Source of the DNA: Polytrichum commune
Lineage: Eukaryota; Streptophyta; Polytrichopsida; Polytrichales; Polytrichaceae
Direction: 5' to 3'
DNA: 64,000 bases
Assembly (NCBI GenBank): GCA_950295325.1
Contig: OX485804.1
Location: forward strand, 55,044,429 to 55,108,428
This document shows positions 1-12,357 of this stretch, in pieces; positions within the stretch are counted from its first letter, which is position 1, and each line of letters starts with the position of its first letter. The notes under the pieces are model-generated. The model ran no database searches, had not been told where the DNA came from, and saw only the letters and a program-made list of their open reading frames with translations. The position numbers were made by a program, and so were the translations under genes.

Positions 1-2032
1 CCTATCTACTTATCTATTTAAAAATTATTGATCAAATAATAATAAATCATAATAAATGCTAAGATCCAATGTAACATAGTCCTTAATTCCTTTGTCCCAA
101 AAGTAGTACCCCAATTGTGAATGGCCCCCAATATAGTTGGAGTGAGCAATCTCATGGATTTGAGAGTGGAGTGTGGTTATGGGTTTGATTGTGGGAAAAA
201 AAGTTGATTGCATGAGCAAAGCGCTGAACATGTTTGGAATGTGGTGTCTTGTTGTGCGGCATTTGGTTGTTGCAACATCCAGTCATTGGTGAGAGCCTCC
301 AAACATTGTCTTCATACTAGATCTAACACTAGAATCGATTTGGAAGTGATTCATGAAATAATATTTGAAGGGTTTGTTTCAAGTTCAATTCAAATTGTTA
401 TCCAATGAATTTAATTCATGGTTCCAATGAAATTGGTAGAACCTATTGCTAGATTGGTTTATAATATCATGAAATTGAGTTTGCGATCTCCCCCCTCCCC
501 CGCGGCGCCCCAAAATGCAGGGCCTGCTTGTATGCATGGAAAGGGTTTTCTCCTACTACAACCTCTTAAAACCAAGCAAATTGTTCCACATAATATTGAC
601 AAGCATTTTAGCATGCAATTTATATTGATAAAATATTTACTTTATTTTTCTATTTTCAAACAACTCACAACATAGAACTATATGCGTGACAAGCCAATTG
701 TAGTAGGAAGGATACTGACTCCTAGGAGAAAAAAGTTTTAAAAAAGAAAAGAAAAGAAAAAAATCATTTACCCACATGCTACTGTCCCTTTTTAAAAGGG
801 TTTGCGCTTTCCATGGTAACCAGGAAACACATGAGTGGCATGTTGGGGTTAGGGCCACAAATTGGAGATAAAAGTCGAATGTGTTTAGGAACAGAGTCAA
901 CTCAGTGGTGTGTGGGAAAGTGGAAAATGACAAGCCATATTCACTTAATTTGCTGAATATGTCTCCAAGCATATTAGAGTTATTTGTGAAGTAAAGCAGA
1001 TGAAACCATGGGTTTAGTCCCAGACCTTGAGTTCATGAGAATTGACACAAAGTCGTCCAATTTTTGTTAATGTTTAAATTATCATACACAAAGAGTGGTG
1101 TTAGGTTATTAAAAATCAATTTTCTAGGTTGTCCTACTAGGTTGGGTGGATTAAGCTCGCCTTGCATAAGTCGATTTGGGATTTAGGACAGTCAATTCCA
1201 AGAGCATACCTTATTTTAGATCCTAAAGTTCTCTTAGCATTTGAGAGATGAGAAGAGGAGGTCTCAAAAGTTTCACCCAACTTTCAAACTAGGCTTCGAA
1301 ACATGACAAGCTACCAAGCTCTTAATAAACAAAATTCTCAATGAATGATCAGACCCACGGTTTCATCCTTCTTTCAAGGACTTTACAGATAACTCTATCA
1401 TATTCCATCTTCTCCCATGGACAAGCCTCCGAATCCCCACATGATTAGCTAGGTATCTAGACTATTTATCCCAATTAAAGTGTGTTACTATTCGAAATTA
1501 CGCAATGCTATAACTATTCGATAAGAATGTAACACTTTACCCAACTAAATCATTACTGTTCTATAATATCCAAACAACCTATTGATTTTTCGTCAGTAAA
1601 AACTGAACTCATGATAAAGAAGTTCTTGCACTGTGCAACTCCGGATAGTTAACACACACTAATTGGGATAATCAGTGTAGTCTACCCAGAAACCCCCACC
1701 ATGGCTGGACATGCCTTGGAACGTGAGAAGCGGAATAAGGAATTGGGTCCCTTTGTGAGAAACCACAAGTCTCAACTATTAACAAACCGGAGGCTTGATG
1801 ATGCTAACATAATTTCTCCGTCAAGGAATGAGTGCAGGGAATGTGTGGCCGAGTCTTTCTAAGCTTCGAGGAACCAAGCCTGCATGACTTGTGAGTTGTT
1901 TTGGAGCTTCTGCTTCGAGGTCTGCATTCTTATTATTTGATGACCTCGTGTATGGTGTGGCATTTTCCTTCCTCGTATGACCACTTCTAAAAGGACTTAT
2001 AACAGCGGCTCTAGCCTCTAACGGCACTGATT
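1..2032. other. AT-rich non-coding stretch
   Basis: No coding region, RNA gene or bounded repeat is supported here. Open frames are short, overlap on both strands and resemble no family I know. The stretch around 1490-1518 shares a phrase (AATTACGCAATG) with 60149-60160, so part of it is probably dispersed repeat. Confidence 0.5.
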
Positions 2033-2034
2033 TA

Positions 2035-2416
2035 CTACATTAAATATGATATTTAGTGTGATGTGGCATTTTGTGTCAGTATGGTGGCTTTTTGGATGAC
2101 ACTTCTTATGAATGAGTGAACAAATATTGTCATGGGTGATGGATGAGTTCATCCGGTGGTCGAAACCATGGCTTGTATTGTCAGCAACTTGTGATGAAAC
2201 ATTGTCATGGATGATGGAAATTTGGATTGGAAATCACTCGGTAAGTGACAGTGATTGCAAAACTGTGAATCTATACTCCCCCAGAAAATTTACAAGGTGT
2301 GACAAACAAATAATGTTGGGTTAACATTTAGTGTTGGTGACACTATAATGCGGTTTACAATTAGTATTGAGCACAACAATTAGAATCGGTGATACTAAAT
2401 GTCATATTTAGTGTAC
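2035..2416. mobile_element. MITE, 'ATTTAGTGT' family, copy 1
   Basis: A 382-bp non-coding unit bounded by imperfect terminal inverted repeats. The left end starts CTACATTAAATATGA and the reverse complement of the right end starts GTACACTAAATATGA. A TA dinucleotide lies directly outside both ends (2033-2034 and 2417-2418). TA duplication is typical of Tc1/mariner-type MITEs. A second copy in the same orientation lies at 51416-51708 and an inverted relative at 57414-57801, which supports a mobile repeat. No coding capacity is seen. Confidence 0.7.
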
Positions 2417-2418
2417 TA

Positions 2419-5123
2419 CTTTGAGGTTATCATGAAGAATTGGCAAATAATATTGATAGCCATGTACTTTCTGGTCTATTATTGTTTCGCGCCTGTACAA
2501 GGAATCAAGTCATAATAGGTATATCGTGCAGCTTTTCAAACAGTTTCAAAAATCGCGCCAACAGCAAATTCGTTTCTGAGGTCCCATGGAGTGTAAATGT
2601 TGAGTGAAACTTACACGCCTGTCAACAAGGAATGATACAGCAAGAATCGTAAGATGATTGTGTCAGATGTGCAGGAAAAAGCCCATATTTTCAATGGAAA
2701 AATCAATTCTACTTTTCGGGTAGAGGACAAACTACTATAAATTCACCTCAACAAGACAAAAGTGAAACAACAAACCAGGGCATCGGTAAGCTTAAAGCAG
2801 CGGCAGAAACCGAAGTTCCCTCAAGCACGTGTTATTAAACCTATCCTTAAAGTAACCGGATGCTGGATGCTGGGTCAAACCTGTGGTTCTCACCCTGGAT
2901 TTAGGCTCTCATCAGTCTAAAATTTGACAGAAAGATGCCCCTAAACATAAAACACGGTGTCCAATTCCATGTAACTCCGAGTTTAGGGCTGTTTGAGCAT
3001 TTCGCCATGCTTCCAGGGATTTTTTTGATCCAGACCTACCCCCTTCTCCTTTCGGAGCGCGTCCTCATTCGCTTCCCAAGCGCTTCAGTCTCTGCAGCTT
3101 CGACAATCGCATTGGGAGCTTGGGTCAGCTCAAACTTGCATTGTGGGACCTCTTGGTAGCCCGGGTTGAATGCGAACCAAAGCATAGTACCACGGAACAT
3201 GTTGGTATAGGAGGGACGTGGAGTTACAGGAGAGGAGCCACGTAGTTCGGGGCTTCGTTTACCTCAAACTTGCCTTGTAGATCCGGAGGAGGATTGGATT
3301 GAGGAGCTTTGGCGATCGCGTTGGGAGTGAGGAGCTTCGGCCATCGCATTAATTAGATTGAGGAGCTTCGACGATCTCGTTGGATTCAGGAGCTTCAACG
3401 ATCGTGTTGGGAGGGAGGTGGACAGTTTAGCTTCAGGTAATTAAGCTTCCTAGACCTCAAACCCAACAACTTCTTGATCTGAGTGAATCCTCACGATTGT
3501 TTCATTCGAGTGTTTAGTGGATTCTGAGAGTGAATGTGACAGCCCAGGGCTAGCGAATTTAGCGAGTTTTCAGTGATTTCGTGAAGTCTAGCAAAAGCGC
3601 CAAAAGGGTTGGCTCATTGCCTGCAGCGAATGCCGGTGGGTTGAGCGATTTTTTAGATCCAAAGTTGTTGGTTTAGGTCCTTATATGTGACTGCCTAGCG
3701 ACCTCAAGCAATTTGTGACTGCATGGATCTCTTGATGCATGGGAAAGTATGATGATTATGATGTCGCTCTTGTCTAACGTCCATTGTGTGTTGTTTGCCT
3801 TTTGCAGCTTTTGGAGGCAACGTGATAATTGTTTGTGGATGAAGGATAGGGTTCTGTACTGGTGTAGCCTAGAGACTACTAGGCTCACCACACCCACCAA
3901 CCGGAGACTTTTTCATGATTTTGAGACTATTGAAGGACGTAGTTTTCCAAATAAAGAACAAGAAAAACACATAAATATATTCAATGTGACTTAATAAAGT
4001 GATTTGCATGGGCGACACTAACCAATTTGGAACAAATACATGTCATCACAAGAAGAAATTGAACTAGATATTAAACCATTTGCATTTATTTTGTGACTTT
4101 CCAAAGTTTCTAATTAACGAATATAGTGTAGTAGAATTTAGGCTAGTTAGGCATGACCACTTGTTTTCATGTATGAAGCTCCACGTGAAACTATTGATTA
4201 AAGAAATCAATACCAAGTGTATTGGTATTTTTAAGATTATTACATGGATTGAGACATGCTTTGGTTTTGATTGTATGTTTGGACTCACATGCATGATATA
4301 TCCTTGGTAGGAACAAACATGGCTAGTTGGAACTTTGTTTTGCCCGACCGTGACCCCAACACAAAGCACACCATAGAGGACCTGAACATTGCACATATAC
4401 TTGTCTTCCCAAAGATTTGGTTGTGGAGCATATTTGCCCTAGTCTTATGGTTGCATGTGACCCTTTGGTTAGGACCATGTTCAATGATGTGTTGCTCATG
4501 TGCAAATTCCGTGGACTTAATTGTGAATGGAGATGGCTTTGTTTCATCCACACCCAACTTCGCATCCTTTTGTGTTGTTAAACATTGTTTGAGAGATTTT
4601 TGAAGTTGTAGACATAGGTGGTGGTTTGATCAAAAGACGTTCTCCAAATACAACCGATGTCTTGAACTTTACAAGAAACCAATTGTATGTCCTCCATGCA
4701 TGTCTTTGCACTTGTTGGTTAACCCTTTTCCCAACCTTAGCACCAAGGAGTTGGTCGAGCTCATGGCATGGTTGAAGGATGCACATTCTATCAACATCCA
4801 AAATGACGAAGATGAGAGGCATATATACTTCCTTGAACATATCGGCTGAGAGACCATCCCTTATTGCAGACCTAAGCGAGTAGTAGTAAGGATAGGTTGA
4901 GATGCTAGGACTAGTCATATAGCTTGAGTACGAGCTCAAAGAGGCCATAGTGCCTCATGAGTTGTCTATTCTAATCATTTATAATATAAATCTTACCGAT
5001 GCTCGCAAGGTGTCAAAAAATGGGTACATCTAGTGGTTCGACCACAACCTTTGAGGAGTTACATGGTGTTTATGTGGTGCTCTTATTGAATGAAAATCTT
5101 ACTCACATCACACAACGTTTGTT
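2419..5123. other. non-coding stretch with a short tandem repeat
   Basis: Mostly AT-rich DNA with a more GC-balanced patch at about 2940-3640 that holds the tandem repeat listed separately. A 134-codon minus-strand frame at 4544-4948 begins with a Ser/Tyr-rich stretch but resembles nothing I recognise and has no supporting context, so I do not call it a gene. Confidence 0.4.
3299..3414. repeat. tandem repeat, about 28-31 bp x 4
   Basis: Four consecutive imperfect units each carry GAGGAGCTTCG-like sequence followed by a CGATCGCGTTGG-like sequence, starting near 3301, 3329, 3360 and 3387. A degenerate related unit lies at about 3098-3123. Units differ by substitutions and small indels, so the array is old. 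Confidence 0.6.
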
Positions 5124-7003
5124 GTGGATACTGGTATGAGAGACTTGTTGTATTATGATTGGATCATTGGGACTGAAATTGCAAAGATGTGGGAGGAGAG
5201 ACTAGGTGGTGAAAGTTTGAACTATGCCAACAATAATGAGGTTCAACACCAATATTTTGATTTTCTTTATTGCAAGCTAGAAGGGAAAGAGTTGTCTTGC
5301 AAAGAACCTAGGCTATATGAGAGTGCTTCAAGGGCCTCCATTTGGTGATTAAGAATGAGGATATGAGAGACTACTTCAGGAGAGAGTATGAGGATTTGTT
5401 CGATTTTCACATAACACTAAAGGACGAGCTTGCATACAAGCTCAATATGAGTGAGGAACACATGAATTGGGCAGGGTCCAATAGGACCTACAAGAATTGC
5501 AATGGAAAGCATAGCGGTTTATAGATTGCTTATCCTAGATTTGATTTTGTTGGCCACAAATGAAATAGAGGGAATCGTCACAACAATTGTATGACAACAT
5601 CCCATTTCAGAACTCGATACATGGGCCACCCCTATGCTCAAGTGCAGAGTTCATTGCAAAGAACACGGTCATCTTGGACAACTTGATGTTGGAGCAAGAG
5701 GATGCATGAGTGGCTAGGGGTATAGGAAGCCAGACAATCACGGGGAGGTCACTCCATTGTTAAGTTGAACACCACGTGCGAACAAAAAAAATCTACTTTT
5801 TACATAAGGCATCACCAAAATGGGTCAAAATTTTATGAGTTTTTTCATGAGTAGATATACACGTAATCTATTACATTGTAAAAAATGGTTACCAAATTTG
5901 ATGATTTTTTTAATATAAAACATATTATTTCTAACTAGAATGACGCAAAATGAACAAAAACAATTACTACAAAAATGAAGATGACTAAAAATTTCAAAAA
6001 AATATACAAAATATACTATCAATGGTTATGTATATGTAGAAAAAACATCATAAATTTGAAAATTATCTATGGCATGTAATATAAGGGTAGCAAACTTTGT
6101 TCACATGTGGTGTTCAACTTGATAATGGAGTGACCTCCCCGTGCAGACAATTGACTTGGTTGAGGATGATTGCGTCATTGTGTTGTTGCAACCTACCATG
6201 ACACCACAATCCAATGTGCCAACCGAATATGTTCCACTCCGGGTGAATACCACCTTACCAACTTCAACGTCTGCATAAGACTTTGAGGACAATAATGGAG
6301 TCCCAACAACTTGTAGTGTTAGTGAACTTTTATAACATACACTTTGAGCAATATTTGAATGAAAGAAAAGAAAAAACTCACCCAAATCATACCATAAGTG
6401 GTGTGGAAAAAAATGTATGTCATCTAACTACATGCATATCCGAATAACACATTGCAAGAGGGGACTCTGAAGGACTGACTAAGAAAGTGCTTGAAGGCAA
6501 TAAAGACTAGAATGTCAAATCCAACTGGAGGGTTCAGTGTTTGCTTTCAATGCAATGAGATTTTGGAACAATTGAAGCAAACCAATGGACACAAAAGCCA
6601 TAATATTTTGAAGAAAAGGAAATCTATTCTAGATACTAGAACAAGGAAGCCAGTGGCTAGGAGAAATTGTGACATACCTTCTCCAATTTCAACATAAACA
6701 ATGGCACCAACACCGCCCACGGAAAAAGTTACGAGTGTGAATTTGGAGAATGTGAGAGATGGTTCTAAACATTTGTCCAAAGGCAAGTGCTTGATGGCTC
6801 AAGCAAAGACCATGGTGGCTATGACAAGGATGTTAGAAGGGTCAATTGAGGCTAGAGACAATCTATTGGAACCCAAACATAGAAATAGTCCTCCAAAAGC
6901 AACAAGTGTAGAGATCTTCAACATCAAGCACGTTGTAGAGATGGGAGTGATCACATTTGAGGACGAAAATAGTAAGGTGGCGGAGTTGTTGGGAATGAAG
7001 TAA
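5124..7003 (+). pseudogene. degenerate coding remnant, possible first ORF of an old Harbinger-like element
   Basis: Three plus-strand open blocks (5124-5348, 5342-5524 and 6491-7003) and a further frame around 5580-6270 have protein-like composition: acidic and basic helices, and Trp/Tyr-rich patches near 5150-5230. They are broken by stops, frame changes and the 405-bp MITE at 5739-6143. I recognise no domain. The reason to suspect the accessory ORF of a PIF/Harbinger element is context: a worn HARBI1-like nuclease lies convergently at 7290-8176, the same + then - layout as in the intact element at 9170-16102. The assignment is inference. A decayed unknown host gene would look similar. Confidence 0.3.
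5739..6143. mobile_element. MITE with 8-bp target duplication (hAT-like)
   Basis: A 405-bp unit with near-perfect inverted ends of about 48 bp, both starting CACGGGGAGGTCACTCCATT and continuing through a GTTGAACACCAC motif. The 8-bp sequence CAGACAAT directly flanks both ends (5731-5738 and 6144-6151). An 8-bp duplication is the hallmark of hAT elements. The interior is AT-rich and non-coding. It sits inside the degenerate coding remnant 5124-7003, so it inserted after or during decay of that remnant. Confidence 0.8.
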
Positions 7004-7289
7004 CGGCAACTAATCTAGCAATTGGGAGTGAGATTGCAATGTGATGATGTTGGTCATACATTCTAACCATCATCCAATCTTAAGACTACGATGATTTCAT
7101 ATCCTATCATTTGCTTTGCATTGTCATACATGTGGAAATATGTGCTCAATGAGGATATTCAAGCACAAAGAGAAAGTGAGAACACTTGAACTAAGCACTT
7201 GCGGGCATCACAAAGCGATCCATTGAAGAATATGCATATTATTATTTCAAGCATCGACACTCATAATGAAGCATGAATGTATGCTTGGA

Positions 7290-8176
7290 AATGCTCTCCC
7301 TGTCAAACGAGACAACCACAACAAACCAACATTGAATATACCTAGAATAGGTAGCCCTATCATGACATTTGCTCCATAGTCTCCATCCCAATCACGAGCT
7401 TTTGCAAGATCTTGTTGCTCACCCATGACTTCATGGGTGAAATTCATTCTACACCGAAGTCAGAGTGGTAGGGGATTATAACATTATGAAAAGATCCCAA
7501 AAAATTCAAATCCAAGTGAATAAAGAGACCTTCATGTGAAACCATTACCATAGCCTCCATACAATACATCTTCTTCCGGCCATAAACCACTTCGCGTGGT
7601 TGGGATTATGCCATGGTTTCCAAATTTCATTGAGTGACCATGAATGACTCCAATGCAACCTACAAAATGAGCATTCAAACAAGACAAACACCCTTGCTTG
7701 ACTACATCAGGCCAAGATATCTCTTGAGCAAGTGCTTCGCTGATGCACGAAGCAATGAAAATGACATCATTGCCCAAAGTCAACCATGCAATATTCCATC
7801 AAAAAGACTCATATCTAATTACATTCTTGTACTTTAAATACATGATAAAGTTGAGCAAACGTTGCCCATGTGTCAACATCATGGGCATGCCACTCATAGT
7901 TGTCTCAACACATGTGCTATGGCCATTGTTGCGAATTGTAGGACACACAAAGGAAGCAAGTTCTTCAAATTCGTGGACCTTAAAATTAGTCAAACCCTTG
8001 AACAATGCATGCACCTCGCGCATGCGGTTGAACATATTTGTAACTCCCACATTGGGATTGACAATCGATTGACAATCGATTGACCACCTTCCTCCAACTT
8101 GTTCAGATTGAACAAGTTGAGGGTGTTGCATCCAGCCATCGTCATACTGTATACCACCAAAATGTCTTCCTCTCAT
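7290..8176 (-). pseudogene. decayed HARBI1-like (DDE_4) transposase remnant
   Basis: Minus-strand blocks 8176-7799, 7783-7532 and 7447-7247 read in order as a worn nuclease. First comes a stretch ending in a YLKYKN-type segment. Then comes a block with DVIFIASCISEAL, EISWPDVVKQG and VGCIGVIHG, where intact relatives have GCIGxIDGT, so the first catalytic Asp appears to be His here. A third block contains DWDGDYGANV. Stops and frame changes separate the blocks. The family call rests on order and motif resemblance from memory. I could not see the second Asp or the final Glu with confidence. Confidence 0.45.
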
Positions 8177-9166
8177 TGTTGCAAGATTTCACCAACTGTG
8201 TCTATTCCATAATTGACATTAGAATCCACAAACGCAACATAATCCATAGAAATAGAAGAGGAAAAGTTAAGAAAGATGATGAGATACTCCACAAGTATGT
8301 GGAACCCTAAAATTTGAAAAGCGGTCAATCAAGAGAGCTGTGAAACTTTAGATAATACAATGGCCCGACTAGCTTAGCTGATGGGAACCATCGTGAGAAT
8401 GCATCATATGATGGGATCCTCGTGGGAACGCATCATTTTTTGGGAACCAACATGGGCACGCAACACAGATAGCAATTGGCAAGGTTGCAGACATGCCATG
8501 TTAATAAGGCACATAGCCTCTAGTGTATGCACTCCAATACTTTCATTTATGGAACCATACTCCATGTACATAGTGGAAGGCAAGCATTCGGGGCCCTTGA
8601 GTTTAAGGATAGCTTAATTATCATACAAAAAATTCTTCATATGGACTGCTCACAACTATATATAGCATCTCCACAACATTTTGCATGTTCCTAATAGCTA
8701 GGTTTTGATCTTTACACAACTTGGTGTGGGCTTTTTGGAGCACCTTTGACATTTATCAATCAATTCTTAGCAACTTGCTAGTAACATAATTTGATGTTAA
8801 TAATAGGATATAGTTGCACGTTAAAATAAGTTGAATGAGAGAAGCTCCTGTTTGAAGTTTGAACTAACCTAACTTATAAAAAGCTTCCATGTTTCACACA
8901 GTGCAAATGTTCCTTTCTTGTGATAAATGCTGCTCACAATTCAATTAATGGGTCACTGACCCCGAGTGCCTCCACTTGCGCATCGTGCCACACTCTTTCA
9001 AATACATTCAAACATAAGAATTGACTGGCTTAAAGACACGCGATCCCAGGTCCCGCTTTTGTAGCTTTCATACTGTGGCCATAATCAACGTGCAGATTCC
9101 GCTGAAATCATAATGTGTAACTTACAAGAGAACGAGTCCTCATTCAAGAAAGTGCACAAATCCAAC
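8177..9166. other. non-coding stretch
   Basis: No gene or bounded repeat is seen. It is AT-rich and ends abruptly at the GC-rich Harbinger element, whose TTA target duplication is at 9167-9169. Confidence 0.5.
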
Positions 9167-9169
9167 TTA

Positions 9170-10950
9170 GGGGGGGGGCCGCACCCGGGGGTCACAGGCC
9201 GGGACCGGAGAGGCAACCGGACTTTTAGGCTGAAACGGAGGCCGCACACGGTGGGTCCATAGCGGCCCGCCTCTAGGTGTGTCAGAGGCTGTTGGAGCCA
9301 CGTGGCTCCCAAAAATCGGAGTTTAGCACACAGAACGCAGGGTTTTGTAACGCTGCCTGCAAGCAACGTTAGGAACCACTGTGGATGAGAACGCGCAAGT
9401 GCGGACAGATTCTGTCCAGGAGGTCGTCGTCGGAGTGGACAGGGTCGTTGTCACCGCGGGGACGGTGCTGAGGGTTTGCGTCATGCTACACGAATTGGTT
9501 TGCGCGGGAGCTTCGTTCGGCGTGGACTCTCGCTGTGCATGTCGCAGGTCCAGTGTGCAAGTATGGTTTGGATCCCACGTTCGAGACTCTGCGTCTCTTC
9601 AGGAGCAGCGGCGGGGACGCTTGTGCTTTGGTGCGCCTCAAGACCTGCATAGAAGATAAATGTGGTGAGTGGATTGGGGGTAATTTTTGTGGGTTTCGGA
9701 TGTTCAGAAGGACCCGCAACGGGCATGGTGCGGTAAGGGTGGGGTGTGGGTGGGGCATGGAATTATGTCGTCGTTGCGCGAAATTTGGCAATATGGTGTC
9801 TTTGAACGTTTTGGGTCGGCGCATCGCAATGCCGTAGCACAACCCCACTTTGCCTTCGTGTCTGCCTCAATTTTTTCCGTCGTTGTGCGTTCTCTCTCCC
9901 GGTTTGTGCGCCCTCTTCTTGTGGCTGGTGTTACTGGGTGCAATTTTTGTATCTCGTCGCTTTGACTGCCACATCCACCCCCGAGTAGGCAGTGTCCATG
10001 CTTGGGGTTTTGGCATTTCTCTTTGTGGCATTTGGGTTCTCCCTGTTTTTTTTCTGCCGGTTCCTTCAATGCAGGACGGCCTGTGGCAAGTTGTTTTCCG
10101 CAGAAGCCGGCCGTCGATGGGGTGCGCTTTGGGAGGCCAATCTGTTGCGGGTGCGGACGCTGCTCCGCATCCGCGTCGGGGTCAACCACATGTAATTGAC
10201 TTTCAGCTGTTCTTTTCTTCTTCTCAGGGTTTTTGGTGTCCCCGTCCGCCTTCCACCTATTCTTGTGCTCTATCCATGTCTGCCCTTGTGCTCCTCAGGC
10301 TCATAACCATACCATTTTCTGTCTTCGTCTGTGTTCGGATTCACGTGTGCTGCATTTTGGGCTCCATGTTTCCGGGCAATTTGCTTCCATCTCCCTCCTT
10401 TCGCAGGTGGGCGGGCAATGGTTGTCCAGTTCATGCCTTCGAATTTCAATGGGCTCCTGCATTGGTGTTGTTGATTCCCTCCACTGCCGTTGTCGGCATT
10501 GTGGCTGCACTCCTGTGCGTTTGTTCTCGCCTTCTCCGTGCACGTCTTCGCAGGTCCATGCACGTATGAGCCACCCCCAAATCCACTCTGTGCATGTGCT
10601 TGGATATTGTATTGTGTTCTCACATGCCAGCATTGGGGCCACCACCCGCATCTTTTCCATGCTGCAGTTGATGGACATGGGATTGGTATTCATTCCCTGC
10701 GCACATGCATTCTGTGGGGCAACTGTTGTTTCGTCGATTGTTTTGTCCTTATTTTTCGCTTGCTCTTGTAATGGGGTGTTGTGTGTGTTGGGTGCCAATC
10801 GTGCATATCGCTCTGATTTTTGTTTGGGGGGCCCAACTGTATGCATGCCGACTGGGAGGTTTTTTTTTGTGCATTCGGTGCACCCCAACTGTTGCTGCAG
10901 TTTACAGCCTTGACTCCTGCGTGCGCGCCTTCCAGGTCATTCGTGGAGGG
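9170..10950 (+). promoter_or_regulatory. left leader of the Harbinger element, promoter/5'UTR/intron candidate
   Basis: Between the left terminal repeat and the SANT-like start codon lie 1.8 kb with overlapping open frames on both strands. Open frames arise easily in GC-rich DNA. From about 9840 onward the plus strand is pyrimidine-rich, as in an intron, and a possible splice acceptor (CCTTCCAG) ends at 10935, 15 bp before the ATG. A possible donor (GTGAGT) lies near 9664. I infer a spliced leader rather than a protein such as the 239-codon frame at 9850-10569. Confidence 0.35.
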
Positions 10951-12357
10951 ATGGACGACATCGTTGACTTAGGGGATAGCTCGCAGTGTCCGTCAACACA
11001 AATGGCAGAGGATCCGGATTGCGACTATGCATCCGGATTTATGGACAGTCAAACACCGCTGCCCACTACTGCTGGCGGCAGGAGAGGAGGGGGACGTGCT
11101 AGGGGTAGGGTTGGTGTCTCACGGTCGTTCCCAGGGGCTTCACAATCCCAAACTGCACTTCCACAGAAATGCCGCGGCCCCAATTGGACAGAGGCTGAGA
11201 TGCTTGTCCTTATAGGACAGAAACGTATCGAGTGGGATGGGAGGCACAATTGCAGCCAACCTTCTCTTGCCAAGTTTGTATATGGGACCACGGCTTGGAA
11301 ATTAGTGTTGGCGGGGTGCATGTCTATGGTGGGTTTCCATGAGAGAGATGCCGACCAGTTGACAAACAAATGGGATGGCTTGATGAAGGACTACAAAAAA
11401 CTTAAGGAATACATAGAAGGAACGGGTTCCGCGAATTGGTGGGGCATGAATAGAGAGGAGAAGAGGGAGTTGTGCAAAACAAGAAGATTGCCTCTTGAGT
11501 TTAGCGAGTGCATGTACACCGAAATGGAGAATTTTGTTGGGAAACGGCAGATTTTTGGGCGTGCTGCGGATGTGGTAGACTCCGACTGCCTGGCTTCACC
11601 GCCGGCCAAACACTTTGGCCGCTCCCCACCCTCTCCCCGTGGAGCCACTTCTGTGGGAGCGGGAAGCCCGGCCGCAAGTGCAACGACTGCACCCACTTCT
11701 CCCTCAATGAGGACACCTGGAGACGACCTGCCAGGCTCGACGGGTCGGAAGCGCAAGGCGGTGGGCACTGACAACCTGGTGGACTTTGTGAAAGACTTCA
11801 ACTACGACTACCTTGCACGAGTGGAGTCACAAGAGAGGGACAAAAGGTCATGGAGGACTGAAGTTATGGCACTTGACATGGCGCGGGAGGCAAGGATTGC
11901 ACACAAAGAGGCGGAGGCCTTTAGCATGGACAAAAAACTTTATGAATTGGAGGTGGAAAGAACAAAAAATTTGGGCAACATGACAAGCGCGTTGCTTATG
12001 CTGGCGACATCTATGGATGCCTTGACAAGGTTTTGTGTGCAACCCTTAACTATGTTGGTTTTCTGTATGTACTATGTCACATTCTTCGCGGATGTCTTGC
12101 TATGTACTCCGAGTTTTGTGTCCGGACTAGGTAGTCCAACAAGTCTTCCCTTGCCATCTTCCCTTCCAACAATGCTCTTTCCTCGCTCACAAGGCCCATT
12201 GGCCTTGGGGGATGAAAGATGTCATCCTCGTCCCTACGAAGGAGGTCATGGGCGTCCATTGGTGGTAGGTGGCAGTCCGCAAGTATTTGGTCCAGAGTGC
12301 GGTCTTTGCTTGCCAACAGTATGTTGTGCAACACACAACACGCGTGCACAACTGTAG
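10951..12357 (+). CDS. SANT/Myb-like (trihelix-type) accessory protein of PIF/Harbinger
   Basis: This is the second protein of a Harbinger element. In known systems it helps import the transposase and binds the element ends. The frame from ATG 10951 encodes 468 residues. Features in order: an acidic N terminus; a Gly/Arg tract around residues 42-54 (AT-hook-like GRARGR); a Myb/SANT or trihelix-type domain at about 75-172, with Trp79 in GPNWTEAEM, Trp116, and Trp141 in NKWDGLMKDYKKLK; a Ser/Pro-rich linker with an RKRKA basic motif; and a charged helical segment at about 290-360. The last 281 bp (12077-12357) are antisense to the transposase 3' end and read as non-protein-like sequence, so the natural stop may be earlier through splicing. 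The frame stays open upstream to 10705, but the ATG at 10951 follows a likely splice acceptor and begins sensible protein. Confidence 0.75.
   Translation: MDDIVDLGDSSQCPSTQMAEDPDCDYASGFMDSQTPLPTTAGGRRGGGRARGRVGVSRSFPGASQSQTALPQKCRGPNWTEAEMLVLIGQKRIEWDGRHNCSQPSLAKFVYGTTAWKLVLAGCMSMVGFHERDADQLTNKWDGLMKDYKKLKEYIEGTGSANWWGMNREEKRELCKTRRLPLEFSECMYTEMENFVGKRQIFGRAADVVDSDCLASPPAKHFGRSPPSPRGATSVGAGSPAASATTAPTSPSMRTPGDDLPGSTGRKRKAVGTDNLVDFVKDFNYDYLARVESQERDKRSWRTEVMALDMAREARIAHKEAEAFSMDKKLYELEVERTKNLGNMTSALLMLATSMDALTRFCVQPLTMLVFCMYYVTFFADVLLCTPSFVSGLGSPTSLPLPSSLPTMLFPRSQGPLALGDERCHPRPYEGGHGRPLVVGGSPQVFGPECGLCLPTVCCATHNTRAQL

Noticed and set aside
4544-4948. 134-codon minus-strand frame
   Set aside because: No recognisable domain, no conserved context, and surrounding DNA is repeat-like. 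Kept only as a note in the stretch description.
5033-5048. GGTTCGACC resembling a tRNA B box
   Set aside because: No A box, anticodon stem or acceptor stem at proper spacing.
9850-10569. 239-codon plus-strand frame in the Harbinger left leader
   Set aside because: GC-rich DNA gives long chance frames, the composition is Cys/Phe/Leu-rich from a pyrimidine-rich strand, and frames on both strands overlap it. It looks like an intron or leader.
10705-10950. N-terminal extension of the SANT-like protein
   Set aside because: The extension is hydrophobic and Cys-rich like the leader translation, a splice acceptor lies just before the internal ATG, and the protein becomes sensible from MDDIVD.
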